Shown in pieces: positions 47,886 through 60,867 of a DNA stretch of 64,000 nucleotides. This DNA comes from Ptychodera flava (lineage: Eukaryota; Hemichordata; Enteropneusta; Ptychoderidae), in NCBI RefSeq assembly GCF_041260155.1, contig NC_091941.1:27133247-27197246 (forward strand), written 5' to 3'. The stretch's first letter is position 1. Each line of letters opens with the position of its first letter. The notes beneath the pieces are model-generated. The model was not told where the DNA came from. It made no database searches and was given only the letters and a program-made list of their open reading frames with translations. The translations under genes and the position numbers were made by a program.

Positions 47886-50800
47886 CTACGATAATGGCAT
47901 TCCCAGAGTCTTGTACAGAAATGCACATTCCATAGCAGCCTGAAAGAGACAAGTCAGTTTCTCAATCTAGTGGAATGATGTCTACAATAATTTTACGCGA
48001 TGTGACTTTGTTAAGATGTCCGTGGTTCTGTCATGACATCAGGTGCAACATGTGGGAGTTGACCCATGAATTGCCATTCTTTCTAGATTTACACTTTATT
48101 CCAATAGAAATTCCAGAAGAAAATTGATGAAAAAGAAATATGCTGAGAAGAGTAAACACACCAGCGGCAAACAAGTGGCGTGATCGCCTCTATGAGTTGA
48201 GATGTGCAGTTTGTGCTTACGTGCACCTTGCAGAGCAGTCGATAATGCCCACAGGTCCCAAGAGTACTTAAGAAGAACATCACTCATGGTATTGCCCACT
48301 GGTTCTTGGCAATTATACAAATATTTTCAAATATACAAATGTCTATCGATAAAATCTAAATTCTGTACAATAGCTGTTCAACAGCTCTACTGGAATTTGA
48401 AGCAATTAATTACTTTGGTAAAAATATGTGACAGACTTTTTTTTTCTTTGACCAAAACCCGGACACCCCATAGCACTGAGGACACCTGGTCTACATCTAA
48501 TGCTCATATGATAATATTTCATTTGGAACAGTTTCTTGGGGCACAAAATAATGTAAATTAAACACCTGTTAGCTTCATATACATACCTGTTCATAAGAAT
48601 TGCTATCATAATGGGTGCCTGTAGTATCAAACTGGAACACAAGGGGATCTTGATCCACGGAGGACTCTGCCATACAATGTCTCCTCTTTGCAACGTATTT
48701 CAGCGGCATCCAAAAAGGTACTCGAATGTCATTCATACTGGCAGTGACTAACATAGACGGGTAGTTCTAGGGTAAATGAAGAAAAACAATAAACAAAACA
48801 AAATAAAAAGCATGACAGAATACCTGAACCAAGGCATGGTTACAATACAAGTCCTGTTCATGGCATGCATGAGTTAACTCTAAAGTTAGCATAAGGAGAA
48901 ACTGCCTGTAACAATATCCTGTACTTTAGCATAGATCAGGATGAATGGTCTGGCCAGTCAATCGGTTAACTGGAACCCAAGCGTCAACATTCAACCAAAC
49001 AACTGGAGTAGCACATGTTTCTGCTGACGTGATGTCAGTCACGCCTCCTTGCTACAAACCTGAGCTATTTATCATTCCATTGAAAAGTCAATGCCCTCAG
49101 ACTAAAGCTGGTAACTTTTCCATCGACGATAAATTATTTACTGTCAAGAAAGAGAGAGTCAGTCTTCAGACTAGTATTCAAATTCCAGTGAAACACATCA
49201 AACTGCCCAATAATATGAGAATTATGGAAAAACTATTTGACCGGACAATGTACTCTTGGAGAGGAGTGTGTGAGCCTAACACATTGAATTTCAATGTACA
49301 TATGACTTGTGTTGACACAGAAGGGAAAACCATTGGTCTTTAAATATGTTCACCATACACAAATGTAAATGCGCTTCAAAAGTGCACAACTTATTTCACT
49401 CAAATTTTCCTCATGAAACTTTCAACCATTCTCTTACCAAATCAAGAATAAAAATCATTGTTCCCCGTGCAAAGTTTAGTACCAGAGAATTAAATTACAT
49501 TACACTGACCGATATTTGAAATTCAAAATGGCTGTCATCCCTGTGTTAGCTCTATGCAGAAAATTAACATTTTTGATTTTCAGACTAAGACAGTAAAAAT
49601 TGGTCTTACCCACAAATGGTAGATCAGAAAAGAATTTTAAAAATTATGACAGTCCAAATATCTGTCCCTGAGGTACATTCTACTTAGCGTAAAATTCAAA
49701 AAGTCTACTACCTACACACTGAGAAGAGGCTCAACTGGAATTTTGTGCATTTTACATTTGTCACCATTGAAGATCACACAGCTGCTCTGCAAAAGTATTG
49801 AAACAACACACCCACAGGCTAAGTAACTAATAACCTCCCAGGCTCAAAGTGCTTTGTATGCCCACTGATTAACTGCCTTGGATGGGAAATTTTGATATTC
49901 AATATGATTCCTGTGATCAAAATATGCAATAAAGAACATAAACTTATCATTTCATATTATCATTTCTTTAAGAGACCATTACCTGATTAGTAATATTTTG
50001 ATATGGACAGTAACTGTAAATGGCATTAAAGATGTCACTGTCTTCCTGTGGATTGCCCCATTCTTCAAAATCTGGTGATGTCAGTGGCAAAGATGGCCGT
50101 AACATAGTATTCAACACATCCACAAATGGCACCTAGGTGTCAGATAGAAATAGCCATGATAAGATGAAATACGGTAGCTTTGTAGGATTCTGATATGCAA
50201 CCTTTGAAGGTGATGAAACAGATTTGTGGTGGTGACTAAAAAAGCGAATAAAATGAAACACAATAAAACTGAAAATTAAATTAACTACCTACTTACTTCA
50301 ATACTTATGCTTCAGCACATAAAACTCTTACTGTACATTTCAGTATTAAAGTCACGTTTAGTTTCTTTAATACAGCGAAATCTGATAAAACACATTCTAT
50401 AAACTGAACTTCAGCATGAATTTGACTGTGAGATACATAAATACTGACAGTATTTTACTAATCTTTTCACTGGAAATCAGCAGCTATCAGGTAAAATTTG
50501 AAGCAACTTCAACAAATTTAGAAGTGTATTACACCCGACCCATGCAAGTGATTAGCCAAGATTTTTAGGTATCAGACTGTGAAATCTATGCTGAAATATA
50601 TAGTAATATACAGATTCATTTTGACAATAGGATGCTAAATTGTTGTTAACTTACAAACCTGTCACACAAACAAATGTTATTGCACAAGCTGAAGAATAGA
50701 AACACACCTTAAGAATGGCAGTTTTCAGGAGTTGAGGAGATCGATTGCACATACTGGCAATAAGTAACCCTCCAGCACTCACACCATAGGCTGCTGTCCT

Positions 50801-53800
50801 TGTACTCTCTGAGTAACCCAGTCTATGCAGGTGTTCCAGACAAGCTTCAAAATCCTAGAAAACATCGTTAGGTTACTCAGAATGTGAAAATGACCCTCAC
50901 TGAACCAATTCTTGAACTATGGGAGTTAATGCAGTATGTATGTATTGTTTATTTTGAAGTGTTTTCTTGGATGAAATTTTTTTAATGTTTGTTTTGATAT
51001 TATGTATTTGAATTCTTTAATTTGAAAATAAGTTTACTTTCTACATGGACTATACCCAAGTGAACATAAACCCAAATATTTCATATGATTTTACTGAGAT
51101 GTAATCTTCAAGAACTGATTCCTCCTAAAGTTGGTCAGCAGTGCGCCCTCTAACAAGATTCCATGTCTTTTGGAGTCAATTTAAGAAATATTGCCTGAAA
51201 TAGTTTGTTTACCAATACCAACACATGTTACATGCCAAAAAATAAGTCATTGAGAGCTTTGTATTCAGCAACCTTTGATACTGACATCACTTATCCAATA
51301 TCTAGGATGACTTATTGCATTCTTATAATGGGAATGTAATCTTACCTCAAAACTTCTCTCTTTGCCAAGTTGCCGTGCTTGGTAATACCAATGTCTCCCC
51401 AACTCACTTCCACCTCTGAAAATGTTACATATTTATTATTTACATTGGAGACGGACTTTGAAACAATTATTAGTATCAGTCTATGATGTTTGCATCAAAG
51501 ATGTCAATGTCAATGTTACCTTATTACCAGGATAAAGTGCATCAAACAACATGAAAACATCTTCCATCCATGGCAGAAATCTCATAAGTTATACAGCTTA
51601 CTTCATTGATTCTCACATTATTTTATGTTCCCATTTTTGTCAACTTGCAAAATTCAAGCAAAAACTGTCAGTTTCAGTTCAATTGTGAATGACTAATACA
51701 CCAGTAAGGTTCCATATCTGACTGACAATTTGTAGCCAGTAAGATTCCGTATCTCACTGACTAGTAATGCCAGTAAGACTCCATATCTGACTGACTATTA
51801 ATGCCAGTAAGACTCCATATCTGACTGACTATTAATGCCAGTAAGGTTCCATATCTGACTGACTAATATTATATAGGGCTCAGCCCTTGGTGTCCCGCCA
51901 GGGGTTAAGATTGGCAATGTTATTTGTATTGATTCATGATAAACTGTAATTGTTACTTCATAAACGTTTATATGACAACTATGCCAGTTTCCCTCTGATT
52001 GAAACAGTTCACGTACGTACACGACGTCAAACCTGCAGCTGGGCAGGTATAGATTTTCTGTAGCGTTTAAAAATTTTGGACAAAAATTGGCAATTTTTAC
52101 AATGATAACAGCCTATTGCGTTAAACAAGGGACGTATTATGCAATCATTATCATTGCAATGGTAACCGCACTGCCCACCTTCCACTTGCAAGCTGAAAAC
52201 TATAGCGTTCCGTCTAAAAACTGGCAATTTTTGAATCTAATTATTGACACAGGGGGCGCTCTTCTATAATTCAATCCCAGCATTCTTTGCGTATGCCCCC
52301 GTTCATATGCACGACAGTTTTCTCCGTTTATCTATATTAACGATACTTTGTATCAGCGACAAGGTGTATAATAACATTTACTGGCTAATAAAAGAGGTAT
52401 ATTTTATAAAAGGCATGATATATAATAGTAATTTGTTTCGTATTTGTTTATTTACGAGTACTCAAAAAAAAACATGGCAGCGCCCATGAAAGAAGGGTAC
52501 ACTTCCGGTACTTGCATAGTATAATTTATGAATAAGCGCATGCGTAGTCAGTAAGCCGCTGGCGCGACTATTAATGCCAGTAAGATTCTATAGCTGACTA
52601 ACTAATAGTGCCAGTAAGATTCCAGACTGACAATTTATAATGCCAGTAAGATTCCATATCTGACTGACTATTATCACTATAATGCCAGTAAAATTCCATA
52701 TCTGACAAGTTGACAGACATGAACATAAGATGTATTGCCGAACCTTAGATTGAATAATTGGGATATTGCTATAAGGATGACAATATAATCTAACAATGCA
52801 ATATTGATAACAAGAAGTTGAGGAGACAAACAGAAAGATAATTAAGACAATTGACCGACCTGACATGAGCAAATGCCAACACCCAACCTCTATTGAGAAG
52901 CATTGATCTTTCTGGTTTAAACTGCACATCAAGATCATCTCCATATGCACCATAGCCATGGATCAACATTGGGTTTGTGCCATCTAACTTCAATTCAGGC
53001 TTGTAGAACAGAGTTACAGGGACCTCTGTACCATCCTGTGAAGGAAAACCATCATGAGCATTGATGTAAATTTATATTGGTTACACATCAAACTGTATTA
53101 ATTACTAAAGGTTTGGCCATATTCTGTCGGACATAAAATCAAAATAATTTTTTGTGATGCATGAATAATTATACTGCCCTTACCTTGCTGGTGGTCAAAA
53201 GTCTCTCACATTTGTAGTTGTTGTCAAGGTTACAAGTCTCAGCCGGCATGGCATTCAGTGTTGATGTCTTGAAATCAAGCTTATATTGACTTACTGGCAT
53301 GGATGGTGATGATGCATTCAGCAGATAGTGTGTGGAATGGAAGTCTGGATTCTGCTCAGGTTGCACACTGCTCATATTGTCAGGCAGCTGTCAGTGGAAG
53401 AAGTTGATTCATGTATAGGCATTCATTTTCATTCTGGTGGGAAACTAGTTCAATCAGTTTATCACCAATGCATTTGAAACTTGTACATTTGATGACACAA
53501 TAGAATGAACATATCCCCATTGCAGATATCTAAGTTTCTTCTTGCTAAATGTTGCTGATATCATCATAATAATCTGTCGGTACGGGCTTTACAAATGAAA
53601 TCAGCAATTACAGACTCACTCAAGTATCTGAGGACAAGTTACCGCCTCCAGAATGAGGATTGCATCGTGGGAAAGCACTCCTTTCAGAATGTTATGAAAA
53701 GAAATGGATTCTGGGAAAAAAACAGTATAAAAACTTTAATTTTGAAATAGATATGGGGACTAGCAAATTACAAGGTCTGATGACATTGTGAAGGTTGCTT

Positions 53801-56800
53801 CATGATAAAAGTTATGAAGCACAGTTTATTTTAGTAAAACATGAAATCGAAATTTTCTTTAAATTGTACTGAAAAACAAACTGAAGTACCTTAATGGTCT
53901 TGAGATCAGATGGGTTTTGTAGTGGTACAACAGTCAATGCAGGCACTGATTGAATCTTTACAAGCAAGACACAGAGTGAATCAAATACATCCATATCAAT
54001 GATGTTTGTATTGGATTCTGGTACATACACATCCTGCCAGTTTTCCATTGTAAGCTCACCAGTGTTTGAAACCTTCATCAGCTGAATCAGAGAAAAAAAG
54101 ATAAATATTGGCCGATTGTAATGGTGTGCTTTTGAAAGAAAGTTGTATTTTAATCAATATGATGTAAATTTTGGCCATATCCACTTGTTTGCTATGGTGC
54201 AGTTCTGACCATAACCTCTTTTTGTGTGAATGTGGGGCACTTCATTGTGTAAAGTGAATCACAATGTGTGCAACGTGTTTGAGATTGGCTGCAATGTATT
54301 GTAGGAAGGAAGCCATATTGCCAGTGAACTGCGCCCCCATCTGAGATCAGTTATTACGAAATCACAAATCCATGTATAACGAAGAAATGATTGTAGTTCA
54401 CTGCTTTTTGTATCAACGAAGTTCAACTGAATATTTCTTTTGTTTATTTTTATTTATTTTCCCAATGTATACAAATGTACAAACCGAGCTGCATGTAAAT
54501 TTATTTACAAAATTACAGAAGGCTGTAATACTAAATTTTGTATGTTGGAAGTCTATTAGGCTGAAAAGCCAGTGTTATTGAAAAGGATAAAATTTACATC
54601 TTGTGTCTTTGTATCCTACAACTTAAAAATGCATTTAAAGAAGCAATGATAAACTTTGAACTTTCATTGATGCAACAATATAAAATTATAAAAGTATATT
54701 GTTCTTACCTTATAATCATGAGCTCTGTCTTTATTAGTTAAAATGTATAATACGCCATTGCTGTGTTCAATGAAGTATTCCATTTCATCCTGCCTCGGCT
54801 GAACCAACACTGGAGAGGTGTCTGGATCACCACATTTGATCAGCTGAACTTCAGAGGAAGATTTGGAACTGCTATTTATAGTGATGTAGTTCTTATCTTT
54901 AGTGTGGCTGATATCAACAAAGAACCTGTAAATAAATTGTGGTCAATTTTAATGTCATAGTATACATCATATTTATATGCACATGTATGATATACTGATA
55001 TCATCCAATAATTCCTTTGATATTGAGGAGAGTGAAGACAAACTGAGTGCAAAGGTGGCATACATCATTTGTAATATAAAATATAAAAAAATAAACTGTT
55101 ATACTGATACCATTTTATATTCAAACCATTCCATGATGAAATGCAGTATGAGAGAGACTATTATGCACTGACCTGTCATTGTGTTCTCTGTAAATTAATT
55201 CATCTTGGGAGACTTTGGTTCCCACTTTGTGTTTCCAGACTTGGTTAGCAATGTAATTGCTGGCTGATGTATACAATAACACATCTTCTGAGACCCATTC
55301 TGTGGTAGGAGTACAAATTCAAGACTGTAAATGCTTTTCAGGGGATATAGTTTGCAATGACCAGACTGAGTTTAGTTGTGAAGTACTGTATCCTAAACTT
55401 TTCATAAAACTTGCAGATGAAATTATCTTCCACAAGTTCCATTTCATTTGATGCAGTCAGTTCACAATTTACAGAATCTGAAGACAATAACAAAACTTAC
55501 AAGCACAGTAGAGAAAAATACATCATGTTGTCTCTTATAATTTATACTTACCAACATTTAATACATTATGAAGAACTTCTAACTGCATATTCACATTGCC
55601 ATCTTTGTCATCCTCTGAATCAAGTTGTTCCTGCGAGTCATCTTGTCCCTTCTCATCTCCATGGCTACCATGTGAATGAGCACATACATGATGAGAACAG
55701 CAGCTCCCACTGTGACTATGGTGATGATCATGCCTTACAATAGGTTGCGATGCCTTTCCTATCTTCCAAATTTGGGCGTCGTATATGTCATTTTCAGGTG
55801 TTTCTATGACAACAGCTACCATATTGTGTGATGGTGATATCTTGAGGGTTGTGATGTTGATATGTGGCTGGCCATAAGCAGATGCCAAGATGTTTAAATC
55901 CACGACTACTTCTTCTTCTTGACATCCTTGATTTAAAGACAATGAAAAGCTTCAGCTCACTCAGTCAATCATGAAGTCAGAGCAAATGTTTAACAATACC
56001 ATGTAAAACATGTTTGACAACGATAACTTTTCAGGATAAGCACAAAGACAGATAAGATGGCGTAATTCATAAAGTTAGATGGCGACCACATCTTGCCCTA
56101 CCACTTACAAAACTCAAGGCTTTGATTGTTTATGTCTGTAGAGTTGATATGCTATGGAGAACCTTCATTTATGTAAAAATGATTCTTCTGAAAAAAAGTA
56201 CATGTACCATGATTATTGAAACCAGGAGTAAGCAGGACAAGCTGTAAGCAACCATAATGACTGCTTTGCTTTAACTTATCCAGGTCTGTGGCTTTGCAAT
56301 TAGTCTAGTTGACTATAGCTGTTGTAAACGTTACTTCAACTGAATTAACTGTGAAACCATCAGATGCTGCATGGGTTTGGTCAGTTTTTTTAACTTGATT
56401 GGTTTACTTTAACTCATTTGGTTTGATGACTCTCTTCACATACCTTCCTTGTATCTGCAATGAACTGGCATGGAATGGTTTCCTGTTTTATCATAATAGA
56501 CATATCCATCAATTACCTGGGTGTAGGAAAAAAACAGAGTCAAGCATGATGCAATTATTGATTCTGCAGACTACCAGAGGCAAATGTGAAAAGTAACAGA
56601 AAATAAGGTGTTGATAAACTCACTACAAACATACCATGTCTGACAATTATGATAATTATGTCAATACATATACCTGAGGTGCTTTCTCAACTCCTGGTTT
56701 ATCATAAGTTGCAATCTCTTGCATCAGCTTCTGCAGGAATTGTTCAGAGTCTTTCATTGTGTCCTGAAAGTATCTGCAATCATTGAGAGAATAAAGCCAC

Positions 56801-58274
56801 CAATATGAGCCAACTCTACTTGTACAGAAAAAATTAATTTTGTTTGTTATCATTGCAATAAACATTTATGAAAGTTTTACAGGAAAACATTCTACTTCTC
56901 ATTTCTTGGTCTAAACATGTCTAATACTATAGTACTTCACTACTTGGACCTTGTGCCATCTCTTGGCTTGAATTATCCCTCAAGTGCATGTTTCACTATA
57001 TGCATGCCCATGTTATGTTTATGTTCATGGATTGCTGGATTGGTGTGCAAACTACGTGCATGTTTGAAATAAACTATGGCATAGACTGAGATAGTTGTAC
57101 CTTAACATGCTAAATGAGCATGTTTTTTTCTTTCACTTTCAGAATTTTAACTTTTTTAAATTTTATCTTGAGATTTGAACTTACTGATCACATCTTAAAC
57201 ACAGAACTCTGATACATCTGAAGCTACACTTATGGTCCTTAGTTTGAACTTTGGTGCCAAGATAGTAAAACACACAGAATGGTCAAAGAAGATAAGAGGA
57301 GGAATTTGTGTTGGATAATGAGAAGGATGACTCGGATGACTTGGAATATATTGTCAATACACTATAATCTGGTCATTGTGCACATACTGAGAAGCTAGCA
57401 GTACATGTTGATGAATAACGTGACATGCACAAAAAATATATTTCAAGCCCATACCACTGTGTAATATGCTTTACCTAGTTTCCTGGGTGATGTATTGTAC
57501 CACTTCCTGATGAATACAATAAATGAAAGGAAAATGACAATGTGATTATACATTGATGGAAAATGAGCTACATACCGGTACAGACATTGTACTGTCATTC
57601 TAGGCATAGATTTATTGGAAAAGAGCTACTTGAGTTACCTGATATATTTCTATTGATTTTATTAAATTGTTTTAAAAAAGTGATAAATAAAACAAGAAAT
57701 TCTGTTCAATGTAAATAAACTATGAATATTTATCGCAACTGGTTGTGTAACTTTTAACAGGTTTCCATTTTATTTGTTCACAAATTATTGTTTTGCACAC
57801 AAAAACTTTGATATTGTGTTGGCTTCCTTGCTTTGCTTCGCGGCCGGAAAATCTTCACTTGCTGAATTTGCGTTTCACTTTTGCAGAAACATTGGTACAG
57901 CACAATTACAACATGAAAGTCCTCAATGACAACGAGAAACTAAGCCCTGCATCGCATACTTATTAGTAGAAACAGTCTAAAAATCGGGGGAAAGAGGGCG
58001 TGTCATGACAGGTAAACGTGAACAGCACCCACGTGTACACGTACTACATGTAAATATGGCCGTGAAAAAATATTGTATTCCTCACCTTGTTTCTGACATC
58101 TTCAAGCCAGGCAAAGTTGTCCTTAATCTCTTTTCCATGAACCCTGATGGTATTTGGTTGCCTTTTGGCCAACGGCGGTACAACTAGCGACGATGAATTC
58201 CTAATAGCTTGGTTGGCGACTGCTGCAACAGGTACTGTAGTCTGCTGCAGTTTTCGGTTCACTGAAGTAGCCAT
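47886..58274 (-). CDS. PREPL: PREPL / oligopeptidase B-like serine hydrolase (S9 family), complete
   Basis: Fifteen exons, minus strand: 58274-58086, 57506-57475, 56773-56674, 56516-56444, 55926-55552, 55299-55173, 54925-54709, 54081-53890, 53387-53184, 53035-52860, 51415-51346, 50854-50708, 50132-49983, 48766-48587 and 47939-47886. Every junction keeps phase; 761 aa. N-terminal part: oligopeptidase-B-like DNFAWLED (exon 1), then seven-blade propeller sequence including FFVDISHTKDKNYITI. C-terminal alpha/beta-hydrolase: HGYGAYGDDLDVQFKPERS, GWVLAFAHVRGG, nucleophile YGVSAGG (Ser611), VPFVDVLNTM, EEWGNP, YCPYQNI, acid NDIRVP (Asp697) and base GTHYD (His736), so the triad is intact. Human PREPL is a cytosolic/mitochondrial (thio)esterase-like hydrolase whose loss causes myasthenic syndrome. 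Oddities: a His/Cys-rich insertion (residues 197-220) and a 32-bp exon 2. An upstream in-frame ATG at 58364 adds 30 residues. Oligopeptidase B is the alternative name; the C-terminal half favours PREPL. Confidence 0.92.
48945..49343 (+). other. 132-codon open frame in a PREPL intron, opposite strand, unrecognised
   Basis: This is the longest frame in the window that no gene or repeat explains. It lies in the intron between PREPL-like exons 13 and 14 and ends about 20 bp before MITE copy 2. I recognise no domain, signal peptide or membrane segment. It could be a chance frame, part of an old repeat, or an unrecognised nested gene. Confidence 0.15.
49361..49688. mobile_element. MITE-like element, copy 2 (diverged), in a PREPL intron
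   Basis: It matches copy 1 (2034-2381) in the same orientation along its length: ATGCGCTTCAAAAG at the left, AATCAAGAATAAAAATC, GAAATTCAAAATGGC, CATCCCTGTGTTA and ATCAGAAAAGAATTT inside, and GAGGTACATTCTACTTA at the right. Both termini have decayed and the TTAA flanks are no longer clear, so this is an older copy. Confidence 0.75.
51690..51866. repeat. 34-bp minisatellite, left block, in a PREPL intron
   Basis: About five copies of a unit containing CCAGTAAGACTCCATATC followed by TGACTGACTATTAATG. Two central copies are nearly identical. It lies in the intron between exons 10 and 11 of the PREPL-like gene. Confidence 0.85.
51867..52565. mobile_element. About 700-bp insertion splitting the minisatellite
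   Basis: Single-copy-looking sequence separates two blocks of the same minisatellite. GACTA occurs at both borders (ending near 51866 and at 52566-52570), so a 5-bp target duplication is possible, though the repeat itself contains GACTA. No terminal inverted repeats and no coding frame were recognised. The interior has near-repeats of ACTGGCAATTTTT / ATTGGCAATTTTT and an ACTTCCGG site. The class is unknown. Confidence 0.45.
52566..52706. repeat. 34-bp minisatellite, right block, in a PREPL intron
   Basis: About four further, more diverged copies of the unit seen at 51690-51866 (core TGCCAGTAAGATTCCATATC). This shows that both blocks were once one array. Confidence 0.8.
55661..55732 (-). other. 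His/Cys-rich insertion encoded in PREPL-like exon 5
   Basis: The 24 codons contain ten His and three Cys (it opens HDHHHSHSG and continues through CCSHHVCAHSH), followed by an acidic Asp/Glu/Gln stretch down to about 55607. The frame is open and in phase with strong flanking exon sequence, so it is part of the protein model. Human PREPL as I know it has no such segment. Confidence 0.8.
57475..57506 (-). other. 32-bp microexon (exon 2) of the PREPL-like gene
   Basis: Acceptor ATCAG, exon body, donor GTAAAG. It encodes EVVQYITQET plus two bases and fits phase 0 in and phase 2 out, exactly joining exons 1 and 3. The residues fit the helix that follows the WLED motif in oligopeptidase B proteins. 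Gene finders are likely to miss it. Confidence 0.8.
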
Positions 58275-58500
58275 CGACACGGTATATAGGCGGTTGTTCG
58301 AAAATCCGAGCTGCAAAACACGCTTAAAAGAGTTGTTTACGTACGTATAAGCAGCCAAAGCCATTTGGTAGAGCACTTATTCTCTAAACCGTGAAAAAAT
58401 TGCCATTATTTTGATGCAATGCGAGTCCGTACCCGATCGAAGGACTCCGGAAGTGAAAAGGAGAAGAAGTTGTCGCTTGAGGGCGCCAAAAGCAGTGTCG
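58275..58500 (-). promoter_or_regulatory. Putative promoter of the PREPL-like gene
   Basis: Upstream of the first exon and moderately CpG-containing. A consensus ETS/GABP site CCGGAAGTG lies at 58447-58455, common in promoters of housekeeping and mitochondrial genes. An in-frame ATG at 58364 falls in this stretch and could be an alternative start. Confidence 0.4.
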
Positions 58501-60867
58501 ATTCACGAGTGAGGTGTAATATTGCCAGCTGAGGCACGATCCACTGGTGGCTGAAGGCTACAGAAGATTGAATTGTATCTAGGATGCGATGAGGTTATGA
58601 ACCGAGAGAAAAATGATACAATCAAACAGCCACATCAAAGAAGAAGGTTTGTCAAAGACATGATGAGAAACGGAAACATCGGAGAGATACCAACACTCAA
58701 CTCATATCAAGTGCTATCACGTATCAGAAGATGAAATTGATTAATCCGACAGAGTCGGATGATACAGTGAACAAATGAGTTGCAACAGATTATTTAAGTC
58801 TAAAAACTAATACACCTACGTAACAGATAAGACATCCCAGCCCAGCAAAGTCGCGTAATAAGCCTGGGAGTAAAGGAGATTAAAATCATGATGTAACTGA
58901 ATTTATAGGTAAATTTTCGGGTCAGGTGAGACTTGGATGCGCCTTTACTTGAACTCATTTGATGGTTTATCTGCACCATTGACATTATGTTATTATCACA
59001 TTTTCATTCAAAACATTCTTTGTACCTTTTTTCGTCTGCGTTACTTATTTACAGTTACATAAACATGAGCCTTGATGTTGATGGTAGAGACATCTGCTAT
59101 CAAATGTCACTATTTGTGAATAAATTTTACTTTCCTTTCAAAGAAAAGTTATATGCTAAAAAGTTGTATATGTATTGAATGATGACAACAGTGCAACATC
59201 AGAAATTATTTACTGTATCACTTCTTATGTGAAATACGCAATTTTGAATATAAGAAATTTCTTTTACTCTTGATGGGGCAAAGGTGACCTTTTAATCCTA
59301 TGTGCCGGGAACTCAATCTTCATAGATGACTATGTTGTACTTTGTAAGGTGATGAACAAAGTTGATGATCTCGTTTTTAAGCCATGTTTAGACTTGGAGA
59401 TATTCTTTTTGCATCTTTCAAGCTAATGAGCTACTTTTTAAGACCAATCCTTTTGTACTTTTATTTGTTTACTTGCATATTTACAGTTGCGTGGTATAAA
59501 TGTTGGAATAAATTATCTTTGAAAAAACAAGAGTTTGGCCTATGCTGCATATTTTGGTTTGTGTTTAAGTTACAAGTATTAATCAAATATTCTTTTATTC
59601 CCGGTGTTCCAATCTTCAGACCCATTTGTGAGCTTCATTTGTTCTTCATGGTCTGTAATATGCACATACAAACCTTATCATGGGTTTAAAATTATAGTTC
59701 CATTAGAAATTTTGGGCCTGAATCAGCATACATTGAAGGATTTTTATTCTGAGTTTACTATTGATTGATGATGGATTTTATGGACGAAAAAGAGATCTTT
59801 CAATTTAACTGTTCTTTATATGCCCTTCATGAAAGGTAACTAACATCAAAAGTTAGGCAGAAATATGATTAAATTTGAATATATTGTCACATTTCCTACC
59901 CAGCCAGGTATTGTAAAATTACACCTAGTGCAGCAAACATTGACAGCTGCTCCCAAACTTTACCTTTGATGCAACTTGCTGGTTGGAAAACTATACATAT
60001 ATGACTTCCTCTGAACATAATACCAGATCAATGACAGTGGATTTTCCAAATCTGACCATAATAGTATCAGGGCTTTACTAGCTAGTATCAGCCATATTTT
60101 TCTTTGAAGCTCAAATTGTAAAATGAGTTAACATTTGTTTCAGATGAGTACATGATCGTCTGCAATGCATTAATCCACACGATGCTGACCTTTCACCTCA
60201 GATAAATTTGACCTGTTGCCCTACATTTAAACTTCTCAAATTTTTTAGAATAATTAATTGCCATTGGGTAATAGCTTTTTCATTGCACGTGAAATCCTTG
60301 AAATCACAACTTTTGTGAGGTAGAAATCACAAAAAACATGGTAGAAATATTTTTTTGAAACTAGCACTGATCCATAAATTCTTTCCTTCTTGTGTTATGA
60401 AACATGGCTGCACCAAAACAGGAAGTTCACATACTTTGGTATTGTAACTTCCTGATATAGGGACTATTTTTCTGGAAATGATGAAACAGATTGTTCTTTC
60501 ACAATGTTTTTAATAGAGCATATATTTATTCCATCTCAAACCTGTCATATTTGAATTTTCTGTTGTAATATTTGTACTGGAGACTTACAGAAGGGCATTG
60601 CTTTGTCAACAAATTAAAATTAGTCAAACCTTTTATTTCTAATATTTAGACTTATGGGGATAAAAATATTAAATATTTAGGTTTGAAAATTATTCAAACA
60701 TAGGTTGCCCTATGCTTCATCAACTTTGCATTTTTCTGAACAGATTACAGTCAGTATTGAGTTATAAAACAGACTACTTGTTACCTTTCCAATTCCTAAT
60801 GTTAAGCGATTGCTTTGCTAATCAACTTGCACACTGAGAAGCATTATTTTCTCCCTCTCTATTATTT

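Noticed and set aside
48406..48693. 95-codon minus-strand frame
   Set aside because: It reads PREPL-like exon 14 in the wrong frame; the correct frame carries NDIRVP and GTHYD.
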